Shown here: positions 50,805 through 59,451 of the stretch, in pieces
How the letters are laid out: each line of letters starts with the position of its first letter
Position numbering within the stretch: position 1 is the stretch's first letter
Assembly (NCBI RefSeq): GCF_000384075.1
Contig: NZ_KB913025.1
Location: 1,244,119-1,308,118, forward strand
Length of the DNA stretch: 64,000 nt
Source: Methylovulum miyakonense HT12
GTDB taxonomy: Bacteria; Pseudomonadota; Gammaproteobacteria; Methylococcales; Methylomonadaceae
Reading direction: 5' to 3'
The notes under the pieces: model-generated
The model's database searches: none
What the model was told of the DNA's origin: nothing
The model's input: only the letters and a program-made list of their open reading frames with translations
Translations under genes and position numbers: made by a program

Positions 50805-50864
50805 TTTGCAATTGCCGGGGAATTTTTAAAAAGGTAACTGATATTTAGCCATCCTGCACAAACT

Positions 50865-50892
50865 TTGCTTAAGCCCACGCCGGTGGTATAAC
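50865..50892 (+). promoter_or_regulatory. putative promoter of the STAS/RsbW-like/GDH operon
   Basis: TTGCTT (50865-50870) and TATAAC (50887-50892) are 16 bases apart, 26 bases upstream of the STAS gene start. It fits a sigma-70 promoter. No operator repeat was recognised. Confidence 0.5.
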
Positions 50893-50917
50893 AACCAAAA
50901 CCCTTAGGAAAACCACT

Positions 50918-51256
50918 ATGAATTTTAAGCTGGAACAAATTAACGGTTGCCAAGTGTTATCCATACTAGATGAACGCATTGATGCACACAATTCGGCGGA
51001 CTTGAAGGCCGAGTTGTTGCAACTGATCGAACAACACGGGGGGGCTATCGTCGTGCAATTGGAACAAGTGCGTTTCATCGACAGTTCCGGCTTGGGGGCG
51101 TTGTTGTCGGGACATAAGCAGGCGGTTGCCAAATCCGGCAAATTGGTTTTGGTCAAGATCCAGCAGCCTGTATTGGCGATGTTTGAAATCACACGTTTGA
51201 ATCGGGTGTTTGAGATTTATGCCGATTTGGATGAAGCTTCCGCAGCACAAACCTAA
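50918..51256 (+). CDS. STAS-domain anti-sigma factor antagonist
   Basis: 112-residue STAS-domain protein of the SpoIIAA/RsbV type. The phosphorylation-site serine lies in VRFIDSSGLGALLSGHKQA, and the flanking pattern (DERIDAHNSADLKAEL) is standard. In partner-switching systems such a protein is phosphorylated by an RsbW-type kinase and, when dephosphorylated, binds that kinase and frees its target. Its likely kinase is the next gene, 23 bases downstream. No sigma factor or PP2C phosphatase gene is visible next to it. Confidence 0.92.
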   Translation: MNFKLEQINGCQVLSILDERIDAHNSADLKAELLQLIEQHGGAIVVQLEQVRFIDSSGLGALLSGHKQAVAKSGKLVLVKIQQPVLAMFEITRLNRVFEIYADLDEASAAQT

Positions 51257-51279
51257 ACCCTATAAAGTGGAGCCGTGCC

Positions 51280-51702
51280 ATGAGCCCAGCCATCCTGCAA
51301 GTCGATGTCATCATCCCCACGCAAACCCGCTATTTGGATCTCATCGGCAGCATCGGTGAACGTATCGCCAAGGAACTGGACAGCTATTCCGGTGACCGGG
51401 AAGCCTTGGCCTATCACCTTAACCTGGTGCTGACGGAAGCGACCGCCAACGCCATCAAACATGCCCAAGACAATGAAGCCAAGAACACGGTCAGGATTTG
51501 CATACATATTGAAGACCGGCAACTGACCATTAAAGTCTATGACCACGGCCAGGGTTTTAATTTGGAAGCCGTGGCAAAACCCGATTTTGACCACCCCAAA
51601 GAAAATGGCATGGGCTTGTTTTTTATCAGGACGTTAATGGATTCGGTCACCTACACGCAGCAGGCGGACGGTAATGTGCTGGAGATCATCAAATACTTAT
51701 GA
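51280..51702 (+). CDS. RsbW/SpoIIAB-like ATP-binding anti-sigma (serine kinase) protein
   Basis: 140-residue HATPase domain protein of the RsbW class, which phosphorylates a STAS antagonist and sequesters a partner. The N box is LTEATANAIKHAQ, the G1 box DHGQGF and the G2 box ENGMGLFFIRTLMDSV. It overlaps the glutamate dehydrogenase gene by four bases (ATGA), so both are translated together. Its target is unknown: no sigma factor gene is adjacent, which makes the dehydrogenase or a distant factor the candidate (inference). Confidence 0.9.
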   Translation: MSPAILQVDVIIPTQTRYLDLIGSIGERIAKELDSYSGDREALAYHLNLVLTEATANAIKHAQDNEAKNTVRICIHIEDRQLTIKVYDHGQGFNLEAVAKPDFDHPKENGMGLFFIRTLMDSVTYTQQADGNVLEIIKYL

Positions 51703-54700
51703 ACACTTCATGGAATGGACAATTGCTGCAATTGGCGGCCCGGACGTTGGGCAAAGCAAGCGCCGAATCGCTCATCCTACATTACCAGACGCTGTTTAGC
51801 GGTGAATACCAGGCTTTGGTGTCCCCGCGTTATGCGCTGCAAGACATGTTGTATTTGGAAAAGCTAAGTACGGAAGAAGCGCAAAGCGTCAGTTTATTAA
51901 GGCCATGCCAACAGATTGGCCATTTCCGCCTGCATTTTTACAGCCGACAAAAACGGTTTCTGGATGAATACATCCCGCTCTTGGAAAACCTCAGTTTGCG
52001 GGTGCTGGATCAAGTGCAGTTCCGTGTGTTGACGGCAGATGGCGGCTTATTTTTTATTAAAAGCTTCACCATCAGCGCCGCCAAAGACTTGCACGAAAGC
52101 TTCCCGAAATTACGCGGCCGGATGTTGGCGGTTTTGCAAGCGGTGATGGACGGCAAAATTGAAAATGACACGCTCAACAAACTGTGTGTGCTGGCAGGCT
52201 TGCCTTGGCAAGAAATTGATTTGCTCCGCACTTACCGTAACTATTTTTTGCAGCTGGACCACCATACTAGCCGGATCAGCTTCCATCACGCCTTAATCAA
52301 CTATCCTGAGGTGGCAAAAGGGCTGTGCCAGTATTTCGAGGCGCGGTTCCGGCCCAATCCTGAGTGGCAAGACGCCATGATACGGGAAGAACAGGCTTTG
52401 TTCCCTTTGCGCCTACGTTTGTTGGACAGCTTAAAAATGGTTGCCGACATGAACGCCGACCGTATTTTACGGACGCTGTTCAACCTGATTGATGCGACCA
52501 TGCGCAGCAATTTTTATGTCCGGCATGACTTGGACGAGTATTTCATTGCCATAAAAATTAATAGCTTGGGTGTCATTGATATGCCCCTGCCCAAGCCGCA
52601 GGTCGAGATTTATGTGCACGCTGTCGATATGGAAGGCATCCATTTGCGCGGTGGGAAAATTTCGCGCGGCGGTATCCGCTGGTCTGACCGTCCTGATGAT
52701 TTCCGGACGGAGATTTTGGGCCTGATGCAAACCCAGATCAGCAAAAATGCCTTGATTATCCCGACGGGTGCAAAAGGTGGATTTGTCGTGAAAAAGAATG
52801 GCGGCAAATTGGATTTTCGGGCCGCCGGTAAACAGGCGTACCTGAAACTGATGCACGGTTTGTTGGATTTGACTGACAATCTTGTCGATGGCCACATCGT
52901 CGCGCCGCCAAATTTGGTCACGTATGACGACCCCGACCCGTACCTGGTGGTGGCGGCGGACAAAGGCACGGCGGCGTTTTCCGATATTGCCAATGGGGTT
53001 GCCGCCGAGTACCAGTTCTGGCTGGGCGATGCCTTTGCCAGCGGCGGCTCGCACGGTTATGACCACAAGGCCTTGGGGATAACGGCGCGGGGCGCATGGG
53101 AATGCGTCAAACGGCATTTCCGGGAAATGGGCAAAGACATCCAACACGAAGCCTTTAGCGTCGTCGGTATCGGCAGCATGGACGGCGATGTGTTTGGTAA
53201 CGGCATGCTATTGTCGCCGTGCACCCGTTTGCTGGCGGCATTCAGTGGCCAGCATATCTTTATCGACCCGACCCCCCCTAGCGACGGCCGTGCTTATGAC
53301 GAGCGCAAACGCCTGTTCAACTTGCCTGGCTCCAGTTGGGACGATTACGGGCGTGGCCTCATTTCCGAAGGCGGCGGCGTCTATCTTCGGGCTGATAAGG
53401 ACATCCCTATCTCGCCTGAAGTAAAAGAATGGTTAGGCCTACGTTATAAAGCCCTGGATGGTGAAACCTTGATCCGTGCGTTACTGACGGCACGGGTCGA
53501 TTTGTTATGGCTAGGCGGTATCGGCACTTATGTTAAGGCCAGTGGCGAAAAGCACGAAGAAGCTGGTGACCGTAGCAATGATAATGTCCGTGTCAACGCC
53601 GTAGAGTTACAGGCAACCATCGTCGGTGAAGGTGCAAACCTGGGGTTTACGCAAAAAGCACGGATTGAATTTGCCTTGTGTGGCGGGCGCATCAACACCG
53701 ACGCCGTGGACAATTCGGCAGGGGTGGACACCTCCGACCATGAAGTCAATTTAAAAATCTTGCTTACCGGCTTACAGAAAAAAGCCGTCATAGCCGATTA
53801 CCAAACGTTGTTCGCTGACATGACCGACGCTGTTTGCCATTTGGTGCTGGCGAACAATATTGCCCAAAGTTTGTGCTTGTCGTTGGAGCAACGGCGCGGG
53901 GTGGGGAATATCGGGCCGTACCTCCATCTTGCCGAACGCTTGGAAGCGGCGGGGTTTCTTGATAAACGCGTTGAGTCGTTCCCGCCTAACAAGGAGCTGT
54001 TGCAGCGCCCGGCGCAAACCATCACCCGGCCCGAATGGGCGGTGCTGCTGGCGGCAAGCAAACGCTATCTGACCACGCAAATCCAACACCAAGCCGAATT
54101 GCTGCACGATGATTGTTGCGGCTGTTATTTGCAGGCATATTTCCCTGGGCAACTGGCCCAACAATATCCTACGCATTTGGGTGGGCATCCTTTGGCCAAG
54201 GAAATTAAAGCGACGATGATCAGCAACAAAGTCATCAACCAAGCGGGCTGTGGCTTTTTAAACCTTGCCGCCGAAGCCGATAATGTGTTGGATGCCGTCA
54301 GTTGCTATCTGACATTTGACCGGGTTTTTGAAGGTGACGCCTTACGCGCCGCCATTGCCGCGCTGGACAATCGCATCCCTGCCGACACGCAATACCAGTG
54401 TTTTCTGCAACTGGAAAAAAGCCTGTTGATGGCCTGTTTATGGGTGTTGGGCGAAGCCCGGACGCTACGCCCGGACACCGCGACTTTGTTGGCTTACCGG
54501 CACAACTTGGTGGATTACCATGACTATTTCAAACAACACCAAAGTCCGCTGTTCGTCCAGCAACGCCAAGATTATCAACAAAAAGGGGTACCTGCCGGAT
54601 TGGCGGAAGAACTGGCGATGTTGGCTTGTTTGGATGATTTCGCGTTTATGGTTGGATTGGCCGGCAACACCCAGAAAATGGCTACAATTTTGGAATTGTA

Positions 54701-55019
54701 CGATGAGGTTTGCGGGTTTTTAGGCTTGGGCCATTTGCTTGATAAGCTAGCGCAAGTGCCTTTGCACGATGTTTGGGAGCGCATCGTCGCGGCGGACACT
54801 AAAGCCGGCCTTAAGCAAACCGTAGGCAAAATCATCAGACAAATGCTGGCCAGTCGGATTTACCAATGCGGGGACTATTTTGAGATGACTTCCGGCAAAC
54901 AGGAATTGGCAAATTATCGGCGGGTTTACCAAGACGTAAGCAACGCAACGTCTGCGGATTTGTTGCCGTTTGTGGTCTTGGGCAAGGCGTTGCTCAAGTT
55001 GGTTGGTGGTTGTGGGTAA
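51699..55019 (+). CDS. gdhB: large NAD-dependent glutamate dehydrogenase
   Basis: Oxidatively deaminates glutamate to 2-oxoglutarate with NAD. The 1106-residue protein belongs to the NAD-GDH group (PF05088): RGGKISRGGIRWSDRPDDF, ILGLMQTQISKNALIIPTGA, KGGFVVKKNGG, then GSHGYDHKALGITARGAWE and the nucleotide-binding VVGIGSMDGDVFGNGMLLS. Typical 180-kDa members are about 1600 residues, so this one lacks the long N-terminal ACT-like regulatory part. It is translationally coupled to the RsbW-like gene upstream. The symbol is taken from Pseudomonas-type NAD-GDH and is approximate. Confidence 0.9.
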   Translation: MNTSWNGQLLQLAARTLGKASAESLILHYQTLFSGEYQALVSPRYALQDMLYLEKLSTEEAQSVSLLRPCQQIGHFRLHFYSRQKRFLDEYIPLLENLSLRVLDQVQFRVLTADGGLFFIKSFTISAAKDLHESFPKLRGRMLAVLQAVMDGKIENDTLNKLCVLAGLPWQEIDLLRTYRNYFLQLDHHTSRISFHHALINYPEVAKGLCQYFEARFRPNPEWQDAMIREEQALFPLRLRLLDSLKMVADMNADRILRTLFNLIDATMRSNFYVRHDLDEYFIAIKINSLGVIDMPLPKPQVEIYVHAVDMEGIHLRGGKISRGGIRWSDRPDDFRTEILGLMQTQISKNALIIPTGAKGGFVVKKNGGKLDFRAAGKQAYLKLMHGLLDLTDNLVDGHIVAPPNLVTYDDPDPYLVVAADKGTAAFSDIANGVAAEYQFWLGDAFASGGSHGYDHKALGITARGAWECVKRHFREMGKDIQHEAFSVVGIGSMDGDVFGNGMLLSPCTRLLAAFSGQHIFIDPTPPSDGRAYDERKRLFNLPGSSWDDYGRGLISEGGGVYLRADKDIPISPEVKEWLGLRYKALDGETLIRALLTARVDLLWLGGIGTYVKASGEKHEEAGDRSNDNVRVNAVELQATIVGEGANLGFTQKARIEFALCGGRINTDAVDNSAGVDTSDHEVNLKILLTGLQKKAVIADYQTLFADMTDAVCHLVLANNIAQSLCLSLEQRRGVGNIGPYLHLAERLEAAGFLDKRVESFPPNKELLQRPAQTITRPEWAVLLAASKRYLTTQIQHQAELLHDDCCGCYLQAYFPGQLAQQYPTHLGGHPLAKEIKATMISNKVINQAGCGFLNLAAEADNVLDAVSCYLTFDRVFEGDALRAAIAALDNRIPADTQYQCFLQLEKSLLMACLWVLGEARTLRPDTATLLAYRHNLVDYHDYFKQHQSPLFVQQRQDYQQKGVPAGLAEELAMLACLDDFAFMVGLAGNTQKMATILELYDEVCGFLGLGHLLDKLAQVPLHDVWERIVAADTKAGLKQTVGKIIRQMLASRIYQCGDYFEMTSGKQELANYRRVYQDVSNATSADLLPFVVLGKALLKLVGGCG

Positions 55020-55046
55020 ACGGCTTGGGCTTTTTTGCCTGCCACA

Positions 55047-55523
55047 TCATTTCATGCAACAACGCTTAAACTTCTTGCCGCTACCACAAGGGCATAACCC
55101 GTTTCTGCCCGGGGCCAGGGCGTTTTCAGCGCTATCCTTAACCGTCCCGTCCAGATAAAACCAACGCCCTGCGAGCTTACGGAAACGGCTGGTTTCGCCC
55201 ATCACACCTTTTTCACCCTCCTGCTCAAAATAAGCGTTAAAACTTACGGTGCCTTTACTGTCTGTCGCCCTGCCTTTTTGGATGCCGACAATTTCCAGCC
55301 GCGTCCATCGGGTCGGGTCGTTGGCAAAGCTGATACTGGCGGGCCGCGTCGTGGCATCCCAAGTCGCCAGCAAATACGCGTTATCCTGTAAATAAAATGC
55401 GGTAAAACGCGAGCGCATCAACGCTTCGGCTGTGGGCGGGAGTTTTTCGCCGGTATGGCAGGGCGCACAACACTGTCCGTAAGTTAGGCTTGAACCGCAG
55501 GGGCACTTTGAATGTTGGTCCAT
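55047..55523 (-). CDS. ychJ: YchJ family protein with two SEC-C zinc motifs
   Basis: 158-residue conserved protein. It carries a SEC-C-type metal-binding motif at each end: CPCGSSLTYGQCC near the N-terminus and GLCPCGSGKKFKRCC at the C-terminus. The middle is the NTF2-like domain ALMRSRFTAFYLQDNAYLLATW and SFNAYFEQEG. Length and layout are those of YchJ; function is unknown. It is convergent with the dehydrogenase gene, 27 bases away. Confidence 0.93.
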   Translation of the reverse strand: MDQHSKCPCGSSLTYGQCCAPCHTGEKLPPTAEALMRSRFTAFYLQDNAYLLATWDATTRPASISFANDPTRWTRLEIVGIQKGRATDSKGTVSFNAYFEQEGEKGVMGETSRFRKLAGRWFYLDGTVKDSAENALAPGRNGLCPCGSGKKFKRCCMK

Positions 55524-55543
55524 GGCTTGTCCGCAAGGCTAAA

Positions 55544-56473
55544 TCAGACAAACTCTTGGGGCGAGTTGTTTAAGCTTTGCTGATGGCCTTCAAACCGGAC
55601 ATCAATCTGGTCGCCTGTTTCCAACAGCACGCCATCGGGAAGCCGGAACTCAAAACCACATAGTTCATGGAAGCGTTTATTGCGCTTAGGCACATCGGGG
55701 CGTGACAAATAGGTCGTGATGGTTTGCACCAAAACGCCATTGACCAGCAATTCCAACGACACCGGGTCACGGTGCAAAGTTGACAATGCCCAGCCGGAAA
55801 CACGGTTGCTTGCAAGCGCATCGATATAGCCGACATAGTCTTTGTTTTTTTTGATGGCTTTGAAATTGACCAGCGTGTTGGTGTAAGTCGGCGGGGACGG
55901 CTTGATGAACTCCACGGCTTCGGCGATCTGCGTAGGGTCATCAAGGCCTAAGAATTCTGCAAGCCCCGCCACAAAATCTTCGGGGAACAGCAACGCTTTT
56001 TCATACGAGGCGATGAAAACCGGGCGTTTGGTGAAGCGTAAGAACAACAGCAATTTAAAGTTTAGGCCCAGCACCTTAAACATTTCCGATAACAGCGAAA
56101 TGTTGAAAATGCTCATGCGGCGGTTTGCGGTGGCGAAGATGTCGCGGAGTATGACGACATAAACGGGTTGTCGGAACAAACGGTTCCACCGCCATAAGCG
56201 CAGTTTTTTTATACCCCAAACCGGATACTTGCCATCCCGCTCTTTGATGATTTTTTTGGCTTGCTTTTTGTCATTGCGTTTCAGGCAATCAAGCAAGGCA
56301 GTGTCCTGATAGCGGGAAGATAAGCCATCGCCCATGTAAATGCCAAGTTTTGACAATACGCCAGCGACCATCGACGTGCCGCCGCGGCCTATGCCCAAGA
56401 CCAAAACAGTTTTTTGGGCCAAGCCAGAGGCATCACCGTTTAGTGTCGAATATCCGGTATTGTTTTTTTTCAT
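55544..56473 (-). CDS. sulfotransferase-like protein with C-terminal beta-sandwich domain
   Basis: The N-terminal part has a 5'-phosphosulfate-loop-like VLVLGIGRGGTSMVAGVLSK (residues about 22-41) and a later VYVVILRDIFATANRRM resembling the 3'-phosphate-binding site of PAPS sulfotransferases. The C-terminal 100 residues (YVGYIDALASNRVSGWALST, PVSLELLVNGVLVQT, FHELCGFEFRLPDG) match a beta-sandwich module seen at the ends of glycosyltransferases and related enzymes. The acceptor is unknown; a polysaccharide or lipid is a guess. 309 residues; it follows the multicopper oxidase gene on the same strand. Confidence 0.68.
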   Translation of the reverse strand: MKKNNTGYSTLNGDASGLAQKTVLVLGIGRGGTSMVAGVLSKLGIYMGDGLSSRYQDTALLDCLKRNDKKQAKKIIKERDGKYPVWGIKKLRLWRWNRLFRQPVYVVILRDIFATANRRMSIFNISLLSEMFKVLGLNFKLLLFLRFTKRPVFIASYEKALLFPEDFVAGLAEFLGLDDPTQIAEAVEFIKPSPPTYTNTLVNFKAIKKNKDYVGYIDALASNRVSGWALSTLHRDPVSLELLVNGVLVQTITTYLSRPDVPKRNKRFHELCGFEFRLPDGVLLETGDQIDVRFEGHQQSLNNSPQEFV

Positions 56474-56570
56474 AAAGACAGGCGTGATGCTGTGTTTGAT
56501 AAGCGGCTTTGGGGCTTGGCGCCTTAGGCACGCGGCGATGATGGGTTTTGGCTATTTTGTGTCAGGATGG

Positions 56571-56598
56571 GCATCCAAAGGTTTAAGCCTTTGGATGC
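56571..56598 (-). terminator. hairpin downstream of the multicopper oxidase gene
   Basis: GCATCCAAAGG (56571-56581) pairs perfectly with CCTTTGGATGC (56588-56598) around a 6-base loop, 25 bases beyond the oxidase stop codon. No T tract follows, so it may be a terminator or an mRNA-stabilising hairpin. Confidence 0.5.
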
Positions 56599-56622
56599 TT
56601 TGCCGCCAATTGCAAAACCTAA

Positions 56623-58365
56623 TTATTTTCCGCTGACTTTTTGCACTAAACCTTGGGCAAAATCAATAATCAACTGGCGTTTGACAATTGCCGCATAGCT
56701 TAACAAACCTAATAACAGGCCTTGCAATAATTTGCTAAAAGCCGAGCTTTGTCCGACAGTTGTCCCGTCAGCACTGGTTTTGACAGGCGCAGCTTGCACG
56801 GCGATTTTGCCAGGTTTGTAATCGGCTTTCAGATCCGGCAAACCTAAGCTGCGCCATGCGTCATAATCTTGCCAGATCGGGTAATTGCCTTGCCAAAACG
56901 CTTTGGTAAAATACGGGGCCAAGCTCATGCCGTGGGCTTTAGGAATGCCCCGGTCATCCAGAAAATCTTTGTAAACCACCAAGCTGATGTCGCCGCCTTC
57001 GCCAGTGCCGTTAGTCGTAAAGGATTTTTCGACATGGTCATGGAACATCCAAATGCCTTGCCCAAAACTGTGCAAGCCATCGTCAACGCCGCTCAATTCC
57101 AAGTCTATCCGTTGGGCGGGCTCCATGCCATGCACGTCGCGCTGGATGTACGAGCTAGGGCCGTTGTCGACACCATCATAATGGGTGATGGTGGGTTTGT
57201 GTCCGTGGATGTGCAGGGCAAAGGATTCGGTGTGGCCGTTCAGCACGCGCAACTTGACCTTTTTGTCCTGCTCCATTTCAATCAGGGATTCGCGCAAGGT
57301 GTAGGGGAAGGAGCGGCCATTGAGCATGAAATAATCGTCAGTCGCATCCGTGGTGTCGTATTCCATATTCATGTGCTTGGCGATCAGGCGCGGGTCGTTG
57401 GCAGACCGGGCCACGACTTCATGCAGTTCCTTGTCCGCCGATTGGTAATGCAAATCATATTCGCGGCTGTATTTTTCCATGACCGCAACCGAAGGATGGC
57501 GCACTTGTCCGGCCCCGACGTTCAAGGTTTGCACCCAGTTGTTGGGACGGTTTTCTTCCACGATAAAAATGCCCTGCAAGCCCATCGGGATATGCGTGTG
57601 TGGCTGGACATGGCAATGGTAGTACATCGTGCCAGGTTGGCGCGGCTTGATCACATAAGTTTTAATATCGCCCGGCATCGTGTCCATATTACTGGTTTGT
57701 CCGACTCCGTCATTACCGCCACCGGAATGGTCCATAAACGGATGGTCGATACCGTGCAAATGGATGGAGTGCGGCAGGTAATGGGTGTTTTCCAAGACAA
57801 TCCAAACCGTGTCATCTTGCTCTACTCGGATCACTGGCGAAGGGACGCGCAACAATGGGTTGGCTTCCGGTTCGTACAGGCTTAGCGTCGACATATCGCG
57901 GGTTTTTGGCGCGTACACCCAAAAAGTGGGCTGGATGCCAGGCGCTATGTCAAAAGTTGTAATAGGGTTTTTGACATCGGGCGAATGCCCGTTCAGCTCG
58001 ACCACTTCCAGTTTGATAATGATTTTGTCAGGGTCGCCGTCGCCGTCCATATCATCCGACAGCGTGATGGCATCCGCCGCCAGTTGGGTCTGCATCAGCG
58101 TGTCCATGGAAATGCCATTCGTGCCTTTGACAAACGCGGCAATGTCGGCGGGATTGTCAGGGTTGCATAAATTGGACGCTTGGATCGTCACGCCGTCAAT
58201 CACTTGTTCTTTGCGCCACTCGGGTGCCGTAAAGTTAGAACAGACTTCTTCCGGTTGCCCCATCTCAACTTTAGCCGTCGGCGGCAAGTCAGTGATCGCC
58301 TGGCTCAAGGAAGCGTTAAGGAGCAACGCCGCGCCCCCGGTAAAGGTAAGAAGTTTTTTACGCAT
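56623..58365 (-). CDS. periplasmic multicopper oxidase
   Basis: 580-residue exported protein (signal peptide MRKKLLTFTGGAALLLNASL, cleaved near SQA). Copper ligand motifs in order: SIHLHGIDHP, then YYHCHVQPHTHIPMG, which holds the Cys-His-Met set of a type 1 site, later LHIHGHKPT, and MFHDHVEKSF. The type-1-like Cys motif is in the first half, and the last HxH motif has no cysteine, unlike CueO or laccases. A calcium-loop-like DDMDGDGDPDKI lies near residue 105, and the C-terminus carries a hydrophobic helix (LLQGLLLGLLSYAAIV). Role in copper tolerance or small-molecule oxidation is possible; substrate unknown. Confidence 0.85.
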   Translation of the reverse strand: MRKKLLTFTGGAALLLNASLSQAITDLPPTAKVEMGQPEEVCSNFTAPEWRKEQVIDGVTIQASNLCNPDNPADIAAFVKGTNGISMDTLMQTQLAADAITLSDDMDGDGDPDKIIIKLEVVELNGHSPDVKNPITTFDIAPGIQPTFWVYAPKTRDMSTLSLYEPEANPLLRVPSPVIRVEQDDTVWIVLENTHYLPHSIHLHGIDHPFMDHSGGGNDGVGQTSNMDTMPGDIKTYVIKPRQPGTMYYHCHVQPHTHIPMGLQGIFIVEENRPNNWVQTLNVGAGQVRHPSVAVMEKYSREYDLHYQSADKELHEVVARSANDPRLIAKHMNMEYDTTDATDDYFMLNGRSFPYTLRESLIEMEQDKKVKLRVLNGHTESFALHIHGHKPTITHYDGVDNGPSSYIQRDVHGMEPAQRIDLELSGVDDGLHSFGQGIWMFHDHVEKSFTTNGTGEGGDISLVVYKDFLDDRGIPKAHGMSLAPYFTKAFWQGNYPIWQDYDAWRSLGLPDLKADYKPGKIAVQAAPVKTSADGTTVGQSSAFSKLLQGLLLGLLSYAAIVKRQLIIDFAQGLVQKVSGK

Positions 58366-58798
58366 AAGATGTCCTCAAAAAACACACGATTGACGAAAAT
58401 AAACGCCGCTAAGGTAAACGGAAAGATTGACTAACTTGCTATTTTAACGCAATAAAGCCCCTAAGTCTTTCCCATATCATTAGAGCGGTAATTCCCGTTT
58501 TGCTACATTAAGTTAGTCATGGCGGCTTGGGGCTAAAAGCCACGCAATATCAGGCAATGAGAATGATCTATGATGGTTTGTGCGGAAAAGTCCAATATCA
58601 GCGCTGTCTGCGTTGGCATAGCAAAATAGTTATCCGCCTAACGTAACGGTATTATGCCAAGAGTCAATTCACAGTGCTTTGTGAATGACGTAGTATAAGC
58701 AGCCTGTTGACGTTGGGGATAATGCTGATAACCTTTGGTGAGGCAATTTTATGCACCTGCCCAACAACTCGTCCGACTCATCAAATGAGGCACTTAAT
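58366..58798. other. divergent intergenic region between multicopper oxidase and NlpE-like genes
   Basis: 433 bases without a supportable gene between two divergent starts. It holds two inverted repeats: GACTAACTT (58429-58437) with AAGTTAGTC (58510-58518), and ATTCACA (58667-58673) with TGTGAAT (58680-58686). Both could be operators. A TTGACG at about 58707 may be a -35 for the rightward gene, but its -10 is unclear. Confidence 0.45.
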
Positions 58799-59329
58799 AT
58801 GCAAGCACAAAAAAAACAATTAAAACAAAACCTGGCATTGATATTTTTTAGCACCCTGCTGACGGCTTCTGGCTTTGCAATGGCGGAAACAGATTTCGCA
58901 TCCCAAGAACGGCTGCTTAAGGCGCGGGTAAAGAACTACGAGCAAAAAATGGATCACTCGGCGCATTTAAAGCCTGTGGATAAGGCTTTGGAGTTTCATG
59001 GTGTTTTTTACGGTTATCTTCCTTGCAAAGATTGCGATGGGATTAAAGCCACCTTGTCGTTAAAACAAAACAACAATTATCTGTTAGTGACCCAGCCCGC
59101 AAAAGAATCGGCACGGGAGTTTTATGAAAAAGGCAAATATATTTGGGATGAAGCAAAGCGCACCGTTGTTTTAACGGCCAAAAAAGACTTAAGCATCCGG
59201 CAATACCATATTGAAGATGAAGGCACACTCGTCCAGCTTAACAGTGACGGGACGAAAATGCCGGATGCCGATGACTATACTCTGCGCAGAAGCGATACGG
59301 TGAAGTCGCGTGAGGTGCATATTCATTAA
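58799..59329 (+). CDS. NlpE-like periplasmic protein (copper/envelope stress domain)
   Basis: 176-residue protein with a signal peptide (LALIFFSTLLTASGFAMA) and the NlpE N-terminal domain pattern GVFYGYLPCKDCDGIKATLS, with the CxxC pair, and later KYIWDEAKRTVVLTA. In enteric bacteria NlpE is an outer-membrane lipoprotein that senses copper and adhesion stress through Cpx. Here no lipobox cysteine is present, so the protein should be soluble in the periplasm or otherwise anchored. The ATG at 58799 has GAGG nine bases upstream; an earlier ATG at 58751 is less likely. It is divergent from a multicopper oxidase gene, which favours a copper link. Confidence 0.75.
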   Translation: MQAQKKQLKQNLALIFFSTLLTASGFAMAETDFASQERLLKARVKNYEQKMDHSAHLKPVDKALEFHGVFYGYLPCKDCDGIKATLSLKQNNNYLLVTQPAKESAREFYEKGKYIWDEAKRTVVLTAKKDLSIRQYHIEDEGTLVQLNSDGTKMPDADDYTLRRSDTVKSREVHIH

Positions 59330-59341
59330 GACGACATTTCC

Positions 59342-59363
59342 AAGCCTAAATGCTTATAGGCTT
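59342..59363 (+). terminator. short hairpin after the NlpE-like gene
   Basis: AAGCCTA (59342-59348) pairs with TAGGCTT (59357-59363), followed by AAAAC. It lies 13 bases after the stop codon. With no T tract it is a weak candidate. Confidence 0.3.
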
Positions 59364-59451
59364 AAAACACAAACCATCGTTGATGTGGCTAACAATAAGG
59401 GCTATCAAGCCTTTATAATATCTGCCCACTTCTTTAGGGACAGGTATTTTC

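Noticed and set aside
52467-53147. 226-codon open frame antisense to the glutamate dehydrogenase gene
   Set aside because: A codon-bias shadow of a long GC-rich gene.
56869-57885. 338-codon open frame on the plus strand
   Set aside because: It is the antisense shadow of the multicopper oxidase gene, whose copper motifs and signal peptide are unambiguous.
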